A stretch of DNA of 64,000 nt, taken from Paraburkholderia lacunae (lineage in GTDB: Bacteria > Pseudomonadota > Gammaproteobacteria > Burkholderiales > Burkholderiaceae). Both the position numbers and the translations under genes were made by a program. Of this stretch, positions 43,464-55,168 are shown one piece after another; position 1 is the first letter of the stretch, and every line of letters begins with the position of its first letter. Below the pieces are notes generated by a model. It worked only from the letters and a program-made list of their open reading frames with translations. It had not been told where the DNA came from and ran no database searches. The stretch covers positions 1 to 64,000 of the forward strand of contig NZ_QHKS01000003.1 in assembly GCF_003353175.1 (NCBI RefSeq), given 5' to 3'.

Positions 43464-44870
43464 TCACGCTCCAAGCAGGCTTTGCCCGCACACGCGCACG
43501 ACCTGGCCGGTCACGCCCGCCGAGCCGGGATGCGCGAGCCACGCGATGGCCTGGGCGACGTCGACCGGCTGGCCGCCCTGGCCGAGCGAATTCATGCGGC
43601 GGCCGGCTTCGCGAATGGTCAGCGGAATCTTCGCGGTCATTTGCGTTTCGATGAAGCCGGGCGCGACCGCGTTGATCGTGATGCCGCGCCCGCGCAATTG
43701 CGGCGCCATGCTTTGCACGCGGCCGATCACGCCGGCCTTCGAGGTCGCGTAATTGGTCTGCCCGAGATTGCCCGCGATGCCGCCGATCGACGATACGCCG
43801 ATGATGCGTCCGCCGTCGCGCAAGGTGCCGGCCGCGAGCAACGCGTCGTCGATACGTTCCTGCGCGGACAGGTTGACGTCGATCACGCCGTGCCATGCGG
43901 CGTCGCTCATCTTGACGATGGTTTTGTCCCTGGTGATGCCGGCGTTGTGCACGACGATGTCGACGCCTTGCTCGTCGAGCGCCGCGGCGATCTGCGTGGG
44001 CGCTTCGGGCGCGGCGATGTCGAAGGCGAGGGCGGTGCCGTTCAATTGCCGCATGGTGGCGTCGAGTGCGTCGCGCGCGGCTGGGATGTCGATGCCGATC
44101 ACATGCGCGCCTTCGGCGGCCAGCACGCTCGCAATCGCCGCACCGATGCCGCGCGCCGCGCCGGTGACGAGCGCACGGCGGCCGGCGAGCGGCCGCTGCC
44201 AGTCGAACGCCGGCGCTGCTTCGCCGCCGGCGTCGATGCGCACCACCTGTCCCGACACATACGCCGAACGCGGCGACAGAAAGAACCGCAGCGTCGCTTC
44301 GCTGCTGTTCTCCGCACCTTGCCCGACATACACGAGATTCGCGGTAATGCCGCGGCGCGCTTCCTTGCCGAGCGAGCGCGCGAGGCCTTCGAGCGCGCGT
44401 TGCGCGGTCCACTGGCGGGGGCTCGCGCAGGCTTCCGGCGGCCGGCCGAGCACGACGATGCGGCCGCACTTGCCGAGCGAGCGCAGGGTGTCGTGAAAGA
44501 ACCCGTGCAGCGGGTCGAGCTGGCTGCTGTCTGCAATGCCGCTCGCGTCGAACAGCAGGGCGTTGAGCCGGCCGTGCGAGCCGGCGTCGGCCGGCTCGAA
44601 GCGGCCCGTCATCAGGCCGTGGCGAGTCGCGAGCGGCACCCACAGCCCCGCGCTTTCGTGCGCGACGCTGGTCATGCCGATACTGGCGACGAGGCTCGCG
44701 AGCGTCTCCAGCAACTGCGGTTCGCGCCCCGCGCCGATCGCCACGAGGCCGTCGAACTCGGGCTGGTCGGCGCGATAGCGGCGCAGCACTTCGGGCTTCG
44801 GCAAGCCGAGCGAGCGCGCGAGTCGCGCGCCGAACGGCGAGTTGACGAAGTTCAGGTAAGAATCGTTCAT
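43464..44870 (-). CDS. High-molecular-weight 3-oxoacyl-ACP/CoA reductase (FabG4 type)
   Basis: A 468-residue two-domain short-chain dehydrogenase. The N-terminal domain (1-225) is a flavodoxin-like/degenerate SDR fold without cofactor motif. The C-terminal domain binds NAD(P): TGAARGIG at 236-243, NAG at 309-311, and the catalytic set S361, Y374, K378 (YATSK). This architecture is that of mycobacterial FabG4, which uses NADH and acyl-CoA substrates, unlike the 250-residue FabG. Next to a MaoC hydratase and FadE, it likely interconverts 3-hydroxyacyl- and 3-oxoacyl-CoA. Confidence 0.92.
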   Translation of the reverse strand: MNDSYLNFVNSPFGARLARSLGLPKPEVLRRYRADQPEFDGLVAIGAGREPQLLETLASLVASIGMTSVAHESAGLWVPLATRHGLMTGRFEPADAGSHGRLNALLFDASGIADSSQLDPLHGFFHDTLRSLGKCGRIVVLGRPPEACASPRQWTAQRALEGLARSLGKEARRGITANLVYVGQGAENSSEATLRFFLSPRSAYVSGQVVRIDAGGEAAPAFDWQRPLAGRRALVTGAARGIGAAIASVLAAEGAHVIGIDIPAARDALDATMRQLNGTALAFDIAAPEAPTQIAAALDEQGVDIVVHNAGITRDKTIVKMSDAAWHGVIDVNLSAQERIDDALLAAGTLRDGGRIIGVSSIGGIAGNLGQTNYATSKAGVIGRVQSMAPQLRGRGITINAVAPGFIETQMTAKIPLTIREAGRRMNSLGQGGQPVDVAQAIAWLAHPGSAGVTGQVVRVCGQSLLGA

Positions 44871-44964
44871 AGGGTAGCGTGCTCCGCTGGCCTCATCGGA
44901 TGTGCGTCAGTTTGCATGCGTTGTGTGTCGGCAGGGGGCTTTTTTTGCTGCCGTCTTGAAGTCC

Positions 44965-47463
44965 TCAGGCCACCAGTTGCAGCGCTTTGTCGAGCGCCTC
45001 CTTGCGCCTTTGCAAGCTGGCCAGTATGTCGAAGTCGGCCGGGAAGTCGTCGACCTTCACGACTTGCGCGCCATAGCGCGCGTAGTCCTCGAGGACCTGG
45101 CGTTCGTCGGCGTCGAGCAGGCCTTTTTGCTGCGCGGCGGCGCTCCACGCGGCCAGTTGCGGCAGGCTTTGCGGAATCGGCGCCAGCAGGCCTTGCCTCA
45201 CCGCGTCGCGCAGTTTCAGATCGATCTGCGTGACGCGCGGGGTCAGCCGGAACGCCAGTTCGCCATAACCGAGCGCATCGACATCCGGATGCGGCACGTA
45301 CGAGTCCGACACGAGACGATCGCGCGCCGCGCCCGGCGTTTGCATCAGCTCGGCAATCTCGGTGCCGAGCCGGTCGGACGGCTCGCGATGCGGCAGGCCG
45401 AACGGAAACGCGAGCACCCGCACGAGGCGCGCGGCGAGGCGGTTCGGATAGTTGGCCAGCACGCCGTCGATCGCCTGTTGCGCCTTGTACAGCGAATCTT
45501 CGACGCCCCAGCGTACCAGCGGCAGATCTTCTTCGTGACGGCCTTCGTCCTCGAAACGCTTGAGTGTCGCCGAGATCAGGTACAGCTGCGAGAGCACATC
45601 GCCGAGACGCCCGGAAATGCGTTCGCGCCGTTTCAGATCGCCGCCCAGCACGAACAGGGAGACGTCGGCGAGCAACGCGAATGCGCTCGAGATGCGGGTC
45701 GCCGCGCGGTAGTACGGCAAGAGCGGCGCATGCGCGGTGCGCGGCCTCGCGATGAGCGCGCCGCCGGTCACGCCGTAGACGAAACTGCGCACCACGTTCG
45801 ACAGTGTGAAGCTCAGGTGGCCGAAGAACGCCGCATCGAAAGCGCGCAGCGCTTTGGCGTGATCGGTTTCGCGCGTCGCGGCCATTTCCTCGAGCACATA
45901 CGGATGACAGCGGATCGCGCCCTGGCCGAAGATGATCAGGCAGCGCGTCAGAATGTTCGCGCCTTCCACCGTGATGGAGATCGGCACCTGCTGATAGGCG
46001 CGCGCGAGGAAGTTCGACGGCCCCATGCAGATGCCTTTGCCGGCGGCGACATCCATGCCGTCGTTGATGACCATCCGGGCGCGCTCGGTGATGTGATACT
46101 TCGCGATCGCCGAAATCACCGATGGTTTTTCGCCGAGGTCCACCGCCTGCGCGGACAATCTGCGCGCGGCGTCCATCACATACAGATTGCCGCCCATGCG
46201 GCCGAGCGCTTCCTGCACGCCCTCGAAGTCGCCGACGGCGGTGCGGAACTGGCGGCGTATCGCGGCGTAGGCGCCGGTGCCGCGCACGGCGATCTTCGCC
46301 ATCCCGACATTCGACGACGGCAGCGAAATCGCCCGGCCCGCCGCCAGACATTCCATCAGCATGCGCCAGCCGTTGCCGACTTGCGCGCGGCCGCCGATCA
46401 CCCAGTCGAGTGGAATGAAGACGTCCTTGCCCGAGTTCGGGCCGTTCTGGAACACGGCATTGAGCGGCCAGTGACGCCGTCCGATGTCGACCCCCGGATG
46501 GTTGGTCGGAATCAGTGCGCAGGTGATGCCGGGCTCTTCGTTCGAGCCGAGCAGGTGGTCGGGATCGAGCGCGCGAAAGGCGAGGCCGAGCACGGTCGCG
46601 ATCGGGCCGAGCGTGATGTAGCGCTTGTCCCAGGTGAGGCGAAGCCCCAGCGTCTCGCGGCCCTCAAACGTGCCTTTGCAGACGATGCCGACGTCCGGAA
46701 TCGCCGCCGCATCGGAACCGGCGTAAGGACTCGTCAACGCGAAGCAGGGGATCTCTTCGCCACGCGCGAGGCGCGGCAGATAGTGGTTCTTCTGTTCTTC
46801 GGTACCGTAGTGCATCAGCAGTTCGGCGGGGCCGAGCGAGTTCGGCACCATCACCGAAACGGCAGCGGCCGAACAGCGCGTCGCGAGCTTCATGATGACC
46901 TGCGAATGCGCGTACGCGGAGAACTGCTTGCCGCCGTACAGCTTCGGAATGATCATGCCGAGGAAGCCCTGATCCTTGATGTATTGCCAGGTTTGCGGCG
47001 ACAGGTCTTGCCACACCATGGTGGTTTCCCAGTCGTTGGCGAGATCGCACAGATGCTCGCATTCGTTGTCGAGGAACGCTTGTTCCTCGGCGCTCAGCCT
47101 GGCCGGGCCGTAGCCGAGCAGCGTGTCCCAGTGCGGGCGGCCCGAGAACAGTTCGGCGTCCCACCAGATGGTGCCGGCTTCGATCGCGTCGCGCTCGGTC
47201 GGCGACATCTCCGGAAGGATCTTGCGGAAGCTGTCGAGCACCGGCTTCGTGAGCCACGCGCGGCGCAGCGGCTCGAGCGTCAGCACCAGCGCCGGCAGCA
47301 CGAACAGGATGGTCAGCAGCGTTGCCGCTGCCGGCCCCGCCGAGCCGCTGACGTGCGCGACCGCCACCCACGCGATCATGAAGGTAAGCCACCGTGACGC
47401 GCGTGCCTGAACGTAGACGAGTGCAAGCGCGCCGATGACGAGCACAAGGATGAACCACGGCAT
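44965..47463 (-). CDS. fadE: Acyl-CoA dehydrogenase FadE
   Basis: An 832-residue membrane-associated acyl-CoA dehydrogenase, first step of beta-oxidation. Two N-terminal membrane helices (FILVLVIGALALVYV and a second ending LFVLPALVLTLEP) precede the dehydrogenase domains (FLGMIIPKLYGGKQFSAYAH, CFALTSPYAGSDAAAIPD, ISITVEGANILTRCLIIFGQG) and a long C-terminal extension (DUF1974-type). E. coli FadE is 814 residues. The ATG at 47463 is preceded by GGGAGGAAAC; an earlier in-frame start would add 14 residues. First gene of the operon after the regulator. Confidence 0.95.
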   Translation of the reverse strand: MPWFILVLVIGALALVYVQARASRWLTFMIAWVAVAHVSGSAGPAAATLLTILFVLPALVLTLEPLRRAWLTKPVLDSFRKILPEMSPTERDAIEAGTIWWDAELFSGRPHWDTLLGYGPARLSAEEQAFLDNECEHLCDLANDWETTMVWQDLSPQTWQYIKDQGFLGMIIPKLYGGKQFSAYAHSQVIMKLATRCSAAAVSVMVPNSLGPAELLMHYGTEEQKNHYLPRLARGEEIPCFALTSPYAGSDAAAIPDVGIVCKGTFEGRETLGLRLTWDKRYITLGPIATVLGLAFRALDPDHLLGSNEEPGITCALIPTNHPGVDIGRRHWPLNAVFQNGPNSGKDVFIPLDWVIGGRAQVGNGWRMLMECLAAGRAISLPSSNVGMAKIAVRGTGAYAAIRRQFRTAVGDFEGVQEALGRMGGNLYVMDAARRLSAQAVDLGEKPSVISAIAKYHITERARMVINDGMDVAAGKGICMGPSNFLARAYQQVPISITVEGANILTRCLIIFGQGAIRCHPYVLEEMAATRETDHAKALRAFDAAFFGHLSFTLSNVVRSFVYGVTGGALIARPRTAHAPLLPYYRAATRISSAFALLADVSLFVLGGDLKRRERISGRLGDVLSQLYLISATLKRFEDEGRHEEDLPLVRWGVEDSLYKAQQAIDGVLANYPNRLAARLVRVLAFPFGLPHREPSDRLGTEIAELMQTPGAARDRLVSDSYVPHPDVDALGYGELAFRLTPRVTQIDLKLRDAVRQGLLAPIPQSLPQLAAWSAAAQQKGLLDADERQVLEDYARYGAQVVKVDDFPADFDILASLQRRKEALDKALQLVA

Positions 47464-47907
47464 GATGTTTCCTCCCGTTTCGATGGTGCGTGCGAACGCA
47501 TCCACGGGGCGCGGACGGCTCGCGTTCTGTTGTTGATGTTCTGCTAGCTGTTTCGCTGCGTTCGCCGCGCTTTTTGCTCGCCTTCGAGTCGTGTTTCCTG
47601 TTCGACAGCGCGGCGGCGCTTAGGTGCGGTTTGGGTGCAGCTTAGGTTTGGGTTATGTGCGGCTTCGGCGCGGCTTCGGTGTGGCTTATGTGCGGCTTCG
47701 GTGCGGCTTCGGTGTGGCTTAGGTGCAGCTTAGGTGCGGGATCTGGATGTGCTGCTCGGGTATACGGCGTTCATGATGTTTCGTCCTTGGAGGCTTGTCT
47801 GGATTCGAGCCCAGCTTCGAGCGCGATGGCGTGGCGTGTACTCGCCGTGCCGCATCGCGCGGCTTGCGGCCGGGCGGCCCATGACGGCGCCGCCCGGCAG
47901 GCTGCGC
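47464..47907. other. Region between the TetR regulator and fadE with tandem repeats
   Basis: About 440 bp without a credible gene. The middle (47618-47739) is a degenerate tandem repeat. The fadE promoter should lie near 47480-47600 on the minus strand, but I could not assign one. A plus-strand open frame (47655-48026) starts inside the repeats and overlaps the regulator; I reject it. Confidence 0.5.
47618..47739. repeat. Degenerate tandem repeat (about 10-11 bp unit; 33-bp higher-order copies)
   Basis: Copies of a unit near GGTGCGGCTTC fill about 120 bp. Two adjacent 33-bp blocks, 47655-47687 and 47688-47720, differ at one base only. Such an array can change length by slippage and lies upstream of fadE. 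Confidence 0.8.
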
Positions 47908-48771
47908 TCAAGCCGTGCCGTGCAGCGCTTGATGAAACGAACTCGCCTCGACGCTGCCGCCAGGGCGCTCACCGTCCGGCGCGGGCGAGGCCGCCGCCGA
48001 TCCGCTCGAAGCCTGCTGCCCGGTAGCCGCCAGGTTGGCACAGACCGGCTGGCCTTGCTCGCCGCCGTCGGTGGCGTCGCCCAGCACGGCGGCGAACGTG
48101 GCCAGCTGGCTGCCGTCGGGCAGCGGCGCTTTGAGCGCGGCCACCATCAGCGAAGCGAGACGTGCGATCAGTTGCAGATCGTTCATCGACTTGCCCTGCG
48201 AGAACTCCGATATCAGGCTGTCGGTATCGGTGCCGGCCAGCACGCCCGACAGCGCGCCGATCGCGAAGTGCAGACGCCAGCCGAGTTCTTCACGCGGCAG
48301 ATGCGGCAGCGCGCGCTGGAACGCATCGAAGAAGCGCATGGCCACCGACTCGTAATGCGCATTCAGAAAGTCGCGAATGAAGGCCGACGGATCGGTATAG
48401 GCGCGCCCGAGCAGCCGCAGGAACGCTTTGCCGCCGATGCGCGGATCGCGCGAAAGCCGTAGCGCCGGAATAAACATCGCGCCGAGCACGTGCTCGCAGG
48501 TCAGGCGCGGGCCGAGCATGGCGTCGAAGCGGTCGAGCAGCTTGAGCCGTTCATGATTGAGCTGGTCGAGCCGGCGCGACAGCATCGAGTGAATCAGCGA
48601 TTCCTTGCTGCCAAAGTGATAGTTGACCGCCGCGAGATTCACTTCGGCACGCGAAGTGATCTGGCGCAGCGACATGGCCTCATAGCCGCATTCGATGAAC
48701 AGCGTTTCCGCCGCGTCGAGGATGCGGGACTTCGTGTCGCCGGCATGCCGGCCTGTTGTGCGAACTGCCAT
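47908..48771 (-). CDS. TetR-family transcriptional regulator
   Basis: A 287-residue TetR repressor. The helix-turn-helix is at about 18-58 (RILDAAETLFIECGYEAMSL, RQITSRAEVNLAAVNYHFGS, KESL). The ligand domain follows (about 75-225), and the last 55 residues are an extra Ala/Gly/Ser-rich tail. The ATG at 48771 has the site GGGAGACG. It precedes fadE, fabG4, maoC, fadI and fadD on the same strand, the position of PsrA/FadR-like regulators that sense acyl-CoA; this role is inferred. An inverted repeat TTCAA-N8-TTGAA (48815-48832) upstream may be its operator. Confidence 0.88.
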   Translation of the reverse strand: MAVRTTGRHAGDTKSRILDAAETLFIECGYEAMSLRQITSRAEVNLAAVNYHFGSKESLIHSMLSRRLDQLNHERLKLLDRFDAMLGPRLTCEHVLGAMFIPALRLSRDPRIGGKAFLRLLGRAYTDPSAFIRDFLNAHYESVAMRFFDAFQRALPHLPREELGWRLHFAIGALSGVLAGTDTDSLISEFSQGKSMNDLQLIARLASLMVAALKAPLPDGSQLATFAAVLGDATDGGEQGQPVCANLAATGQQASSGSAAASPAPDGERPGGSVEASSFHQALHGTA

Positions 48772-48814
48772 GTTGCGTCTCCCAGTTGCCGGGCATCCGG
48801 CCGCAAACAAGCGA

Positions 48815-48832
48815 TTCAAGTGAGTTTTTGAA
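48815..48832. promoter_or_regulatory. Possible operator upstream of the TetR gene
   Basis: TTCAA (48815-48819) and TTGAA (48828-48832) form an inverted repeat with 8-base spacing, 45-60 bp before the regulator ATG. A candidate autoregulatory site. Confidence 0.3.
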
Positions 48833-48961
48833 ACAGCCGTTTTTTTCAGGATAAGGAAGGATGGACTTGGCGATCAAGGGTTCATTGTCGATTAACTCCT
48901 CTAGAAGAGCTGACGAAAGTGCGGCTGCGAACCCGCGCGACACGTCACGGCGCGCGGAAAT

Positions 48962-48995
48962 AAAAAAGGCCGTTCCGATCGAAATCGGAACGGCC
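48962..48995 (-). terminator. Terminator of the MFS transporter gene
   Basis: GGCCGTTCCGAT (48968-48979) and ATCGGAACGGCC (48984-48995) form a perfect 12-bp stem with a CGAA loop. On the minus strand it is followed by six T (complement of 48962-48967). It lies about 125 bp after the transporter stop. Confidence 0.9.
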
Positions 48996-49118
48996 TCGTA
49001 TGGCGTGTTACCCTGGTTTGGCCCTGCGTTGGTTCTTGTGTTGCGTGGCGGTTCGAGCCGCCTTGGCGTCTATTGTGCCCGATAACGGGCCGGGGAAATA
49101 GCTGTTTAGTTCGAACGC

Positions 49119-50339
49119 TTAAAGCTGTGCCGTCACCTCTTTCGCGGACTGGGTCATGTCGATGCCGCGGCGTTCGCGGCTGAACGGAATCAGCGCGGCG
49201 ATCACGATCACCACGATGCCGATCACGACGGCCATCACCAGCGCGTAGTTGTTGTCGTGCGCTTCGGCGGCGCTCGCCTGCAGCGGGCCGTTGACGGACG
49301 CGATCAGATTGCCGAGCTGATACACGAGGCCGGGGAAGGTCGCGCGAATTTCATCGGGCGAGATTTCGTTCAGGTGCACCGGAATCACCCCCCATGCGCC
49401 TTGAACAGAGATCTGCATCAGGAAGGCGCCGGCCGCGAGCAGCACAGGCGTGCTCGAGAATGCCCATAGCGGCAGTACTGGCAGCGCGATCAGCGCGGCG
49501 ACAAAGATGGCGCGCTTGCGGCCGATCTTCTCCGACAGCGAACCGAAGAACAGACCGCCGACAATCGCGCCGACGTTCAGCGTGATCGTGATCCACGACA
49601 CCGTATGGGCGTCGAACTGGTGCTGGACGCGCAGGAAGGTCGGGTACAGATCCTGCGAGCCGTGCGAAAAGAAGTTGAACGCGGTCATCAGAACGATCGC
49701 GTACAGCGACAGCCCGATATTCTGCTTCAACGTGGCGACAAGACCCAGGTGCGCTTTCTTTTCGAGCGTTTTGAACGCCGGCGACTCGGGCACGTGCGCG
49801 CGTATGTAGAGCACGAGCAGTGCCGGCAGCACGCCGACGAAGAACATGCCGCGCCAGCCGATGTATTGATAGAACACGCCGAACACGATCGACGCGAGCA
49901 GATAGCCGCTCGGATAACCGGCCTGCAACAGGCCCGACACGATGCCGCGCGACTTCGGCGGCACGGTTTCCATCGTCAGCGCGCCGCCGACGCCCCATTC
50001 GCCGCCCATCGCGATGCCGAACAGCGCGCGCAGCACGAGCAGGGTGGTCAGGTTCGGCGAAAAGCCGGACAGCAATTCCAGCAACGAGAAGCACGCGATG
50101 TTGACCATCAGCGTCGGACGGCGGCCGAATTTGTCCGCGAGCCAGCCGAAAATCAATGCGCCGAGCGGGCGCATCATCAGGGTCAGCATAATGCCGTAGG
50201 CGACTTCCGGGATGTTCGTATTGAACTCCGCCGCGATGTCTTTCAATACGAAGACCATTAGAAAGAAATCGAATGCGTCGAGTGTCCAGCCCAGATAAGC
50301 GGCGATCGTGACGTTTCTCTGTTCCCGAGTCCAGTTCAT
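49119..50339 (-). CDS. MFS transporter, carboxylate/sialate:H+ symporter type
   Basis: A 406-residue 12-helix major facilitator. The N-terminus (AAYLGWTLDAFDFFLMVFVL) with the acidic pair in helix 1, the loop 2-3 motif GWLADKFGRRPTL, and GIAMGGEWGVGGALTMETVP in helix 4-5 fit the sugar-phosphate/sialate and lactate (SHS) permease groups. The second half has GSLSEKIGRKRAIF. The substrate is probably a monocarboxylate, aromatic acid or sialate; the sequence alone does not decide. The ATG at 50339 has GGAGA in front; the in-frame extension upstream is Arg-rich and not membrane-like. Single-gene unit. Confidence 0.88.
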   Translation of the reverse strand: MNWTREQRNVTIAAYLGWTLDAFDFFLMVFVLKDIAAEFNTNIPEVAYGIMLTLMMRPLGALIFGWLADKFGRRPTLMVNIACFSLLELLSGFSPNLTTLLVLRALFGIAMGGEWGVGGALTMETVPPKSRGIVSGLLQAGYPSGYLLASIVFGVFYQYIGWRGMFFVGVLPALLVLYIRAHVPESPAFKTLEKKAHLGLVATLKQNIGLSLYAIVLMTAFNFFSHGSQDLYPTFLRVQHQFDAHTVSWITITLNVGAIVGGLFFGSLSEKIGRKRAIFVAALIALPVLPLWAFSSTPVLLAAGAFLMQISVQGAWGVIPVHLNEISPDEIRATFPGLVYQLGNLIASVNGPLQASAAEAHDNNYALVMAVVIGIVVIVIAALIPFSRERRGIDMTQSAKEVTAQL

Positions 50340-50795
50340 TGATTGTTCTCCAGAGTCTCCGTTAACCCATGCTTGCCATGTTTGCCGTGTTTGACGGCGG
50401 GCGCCTGCGCGGCCCCGCACGCCCTGCAGCCTGGGTTTCGAGCGAGTGTACGCCGAGCGTTAAGCGTCTGCATGAATGATCCGGCGTTTATCCGTACTAG
50501 TACCTGGCAAGACCCGGTGCGAATTGCGTCTCGAATCTTTGTGCATGTCGAACGTCTGGAAAATGTAATTATTGTATTAATTCCGTTTGCCTGACTGTTT
50601 GTTATTTGTAGTATGTATTCCGGATTGGTCCGGATTGGCATGAGTAATCCGGCCGCTCCGGCTTCTCATGGTGGGCGTGCGAGATTGCGGGGCAGTCCAC
50701 GTCTCACATGTCAGGGATCGAGGAGGACGAGGAGCGGCCTGCGGCGGGCAACCGCCGCGGGCCGCCTCGCTATGCATGGTTTGCCGTCGAGCCGG
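50340..50795. other. Intergenic region upstream of the MFS gene
   Basis: An AT-rich stretch (50556-50615) should hold the MFS promoter; TACAAT on the minus strand (50576-50571) is a possible -10 without a good -35. A 10-bp direct repeat TCCGGATTGG occurs twice in a row at 50620-50639. No gene is supported. Confidence 0.45.
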
Positions 50796-51038
50796 TTATC
50801 CTCCGCGTACGTAGTGGTCGGAAACCACGCGTCGCCGGTGAATCCAGGCGATCGCCAGTTCGATCGCCTGGTCCATTGCCTCCTGTGCCTGTCCGAAATC
50901 GCCGTCGACGCCGATCGAGCGCTCTTCTCCGTCCCGATCGACGATCGTCGCGGCGGCGGAAAATCGTCCACCCTGCGCGGCGGTCACAACCGGATGGATG
51001 AGGCAGCCGCCATATTCAATAGCGCTTCCGTGTTGCAT
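50796..51038 (-). CDS. Small conserved-type hypothetical protein
   Basis: An 80-residue protein from the ATG at 51038, preceded by a very strong site (GGAGGGAGA). The sequence looks like a compact alpha/beta domain: IEYGGCLIHPVVTAAQGGRF, SAAATIVDRDGEERSIGVDG, then an acidic/hydrophobic helix GQAQEAMDQAIELAIAWIHR. No signal peptide. Similar small proteins are frequent in Burkholderia, but I cannot name a function. It is divergent from the suf operon, 531 bp away. Confidence 0.7.
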   Translation of the reverse strand: MQHGSAIEYGGCLIHPVVTAAQGGRFSAAATIVDRDGEERSIGVDGDFGQAQEAMDQAIELAIAWIHRRRVVSDHYVRGG

Positions 51039-51569
51039 GGTGATCTCCCTCCGCGATACGCCTTCATTCCGAACCCGGAAGCAGCACGCGCGCCGCGCGT
51101 GCTTCGACTGCAAAAAGTCCGCGCTTCCAGGAACCCGACCTGCGCTTTTGATCGTAACGCTTCCCGCGCTCGACGACACGCCTTACCGTGCAGAAGGCGT
51201 GTGTCCTGAACGCTCGCGCACACAAGACCCGCGCGTCGCCAGGGTTATGCATATGGGCATAGACTGAGGATGAGTCGCCACTGATTCGCGGCAGCACCGC
51301 TGGCTGAAAAAGAAAAGAAACCGCGGGCTCGACGGCGGCACTTCCTGTCTGGACGACAGGCGCAACCGGCACCGGCCGGCCAGTTCGCCATCCGCAGGTC
51401 CAGGGGGCCGCCACCGTCGGAGGCACCATTGGACTCATTGGCCCCATCGGGTATGACCGACTGCAGCACGCTGCCCGGCCTGGGTATCCGGCAGGCGGCG
51501 TATGCGGCGCGCGCGATCGGCGAGGCGACTGCAGGAACATTGAAGGAACGATAGGCGAGGAGGTGATGC
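51039..51569. other. Region upstream of the suf operon
   Basis: 530 bp with frames open on both strands but none with family resemblance or a good start. The sufB ribosome-binding site GAGGAGGTG is at its right end. I see no IscR- or Rrf2-type regulator gene and no convincing promoter. Confidence 0.45.
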
Positions 51570-53018
<1,449 letters not shown>

Positions 53019-53045
53019 CCACGGTATGGGAGAGGTAGACGAACC

Positions 53046-53824
<779 letters not shown>

Positions 53825-53828
<4 letters not shown>

Positions 53829-55168
53829 AAGACAAGTCGCTCGATCCTTTCCATGACGCTTTCAGACACGTCGCCAGAACTTTGCCCGGCGCCGAGTTGC
53901 GGTGGCTGCGTGTCGCGCGCAGCAGCGCCTTCGACCAGTTCGACGCGCTCGGTTTGCCGACCACGCGTCAGGAGGACTGGAAATACACCGACGTGTCGGC
54001 GATCGGCAAGCATGCGTGGCATTTCGCGCCGCAGCATCCCGGCGGTACAGGCCGCATCTACGACAGCGAGATGCGCCGTAGTGTCGATGAACTCGCGCTG
54101 GATCCGGCGGGTTACCGGCTGGTATTCGTCGATGGACGCCACGTGCCGCGGCTGTCGAAACTGAACGGCTTGCCGCACGGCGTGTTCGTGGGCTCGCTCG
54201 CGCGGGCGTTGCGCGAAATGCCGCAACGGCTCGAACCCGCCATCGCGGCGAACACTTATGCCGACGGCTTTGCGGCGTTGAATACGGCGTTCATGGCGGA
54301 CGGCTTTGCGGTCGTGCTGCCGCCGGGCGAGGTCATCGATCAGCCGCTGCACATGCTGTTCCTGAGCGACGAAGCGGGTCTCGCCGCGCAACCTTTCAAC
54401 GTGGTGCTGGCAGGCGCGCGTTCGGGCTGCACGATCGTCGAACATTTCGTCGGACTGAGCGATGAGGACTATTGGACCAATGCGGTCACCCGCATCGTCG
54501 CGGACGAAGAGGCGGATGTGCGGCACTACCGGTTGCAGCAGGAAGGTCCGAAGGCGTTTCATGTCGCGTCGGTGGTCGTCGCCCAGCAACGTGGCAGCTC
54601 TTTTGCCTCGCATGCGTTCGCGTTCGGCGGCGCGCTGTCGCGCACGGGTATCGGCACGAGCCTGAACGCCGCGAACGCGCAGGCCACGCTGAACGGTCTG
54701 TATTTCGTCGGCGGGCGGCAGCACGTCGATCACCACACGCGCATCGACCACGCCGACGTGCATGGCACGAGCCGCGAGTACTACCGCGGCGTGCTCGACG
54801 GCGCGGCGCACGGCGTGTTCAACGGGCGCGTGGTCGTGCATCCCGATGCGCAGAAAACCGACGCGCATCAGGCGAATCACAACCTGCTGCTATCGCGCGA
54901 CGCTGAAATCGATACCAAGCCGCAGCTCGAGATCTATGCCGACGATGTGAAATGCACGCACGGCGCGACGGTCGGGCAGCTGGACGAGAATCAGCTGTTC
55001 TATCTGCGCGCGCGAGGTGTCGAAGAGCGCATGGCGCGCTCGCTGCTGACCTACGCATTTGCGCGCGACGTCGTCGAGCGTGTGCGTATCGATTCGCTGC
55101 GCGGCCGGCTCGAAGAGGTGCTGCTCGCGCATACCCCGGAAGGGGCGCGCATCAGGGAGTTGCTATGA
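53825..55168 (+). CDS. sufD: Fe-S assembly protein SufD
   Basis: A 447-residue partner of SufB. N-terminal helical region with TTRQEDWKYTDVSAI (typical SufD), a central beta-helix (LPPGEVIDQPLHMLFLSD, SGCTIVEHFVGLSDEDYWTN), and the conserved C-terminal core GRQHVDHHTRIDHADVHGTS, VFNGRVVVHPDAQKTDAHQA, ADDVKCTHGATVGQLDENQL with the catalytic histidine and the pair KCTHGA. It overlaps sufC and sufS by four bases on either side, so translation is coupled. Confidence 0.96.

Larger units (their letters stand above)
48772..49118. other. Region between the TetR gene and the MFS gene
   Basis: Contains the putative operator and promoter side of the TetR gene at the left and the terminator of the MFS gene (48962-48995). 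No gene is visible. Confidence 0.5.

Noticed and set aside
47655..48026. Plus-strand frame starting with repeated MCGFGAASVWL
   Set aside because: The start is the 33-bp tandem repeat and the rest is antisense to the TetR gene; no ribosome-binding site.
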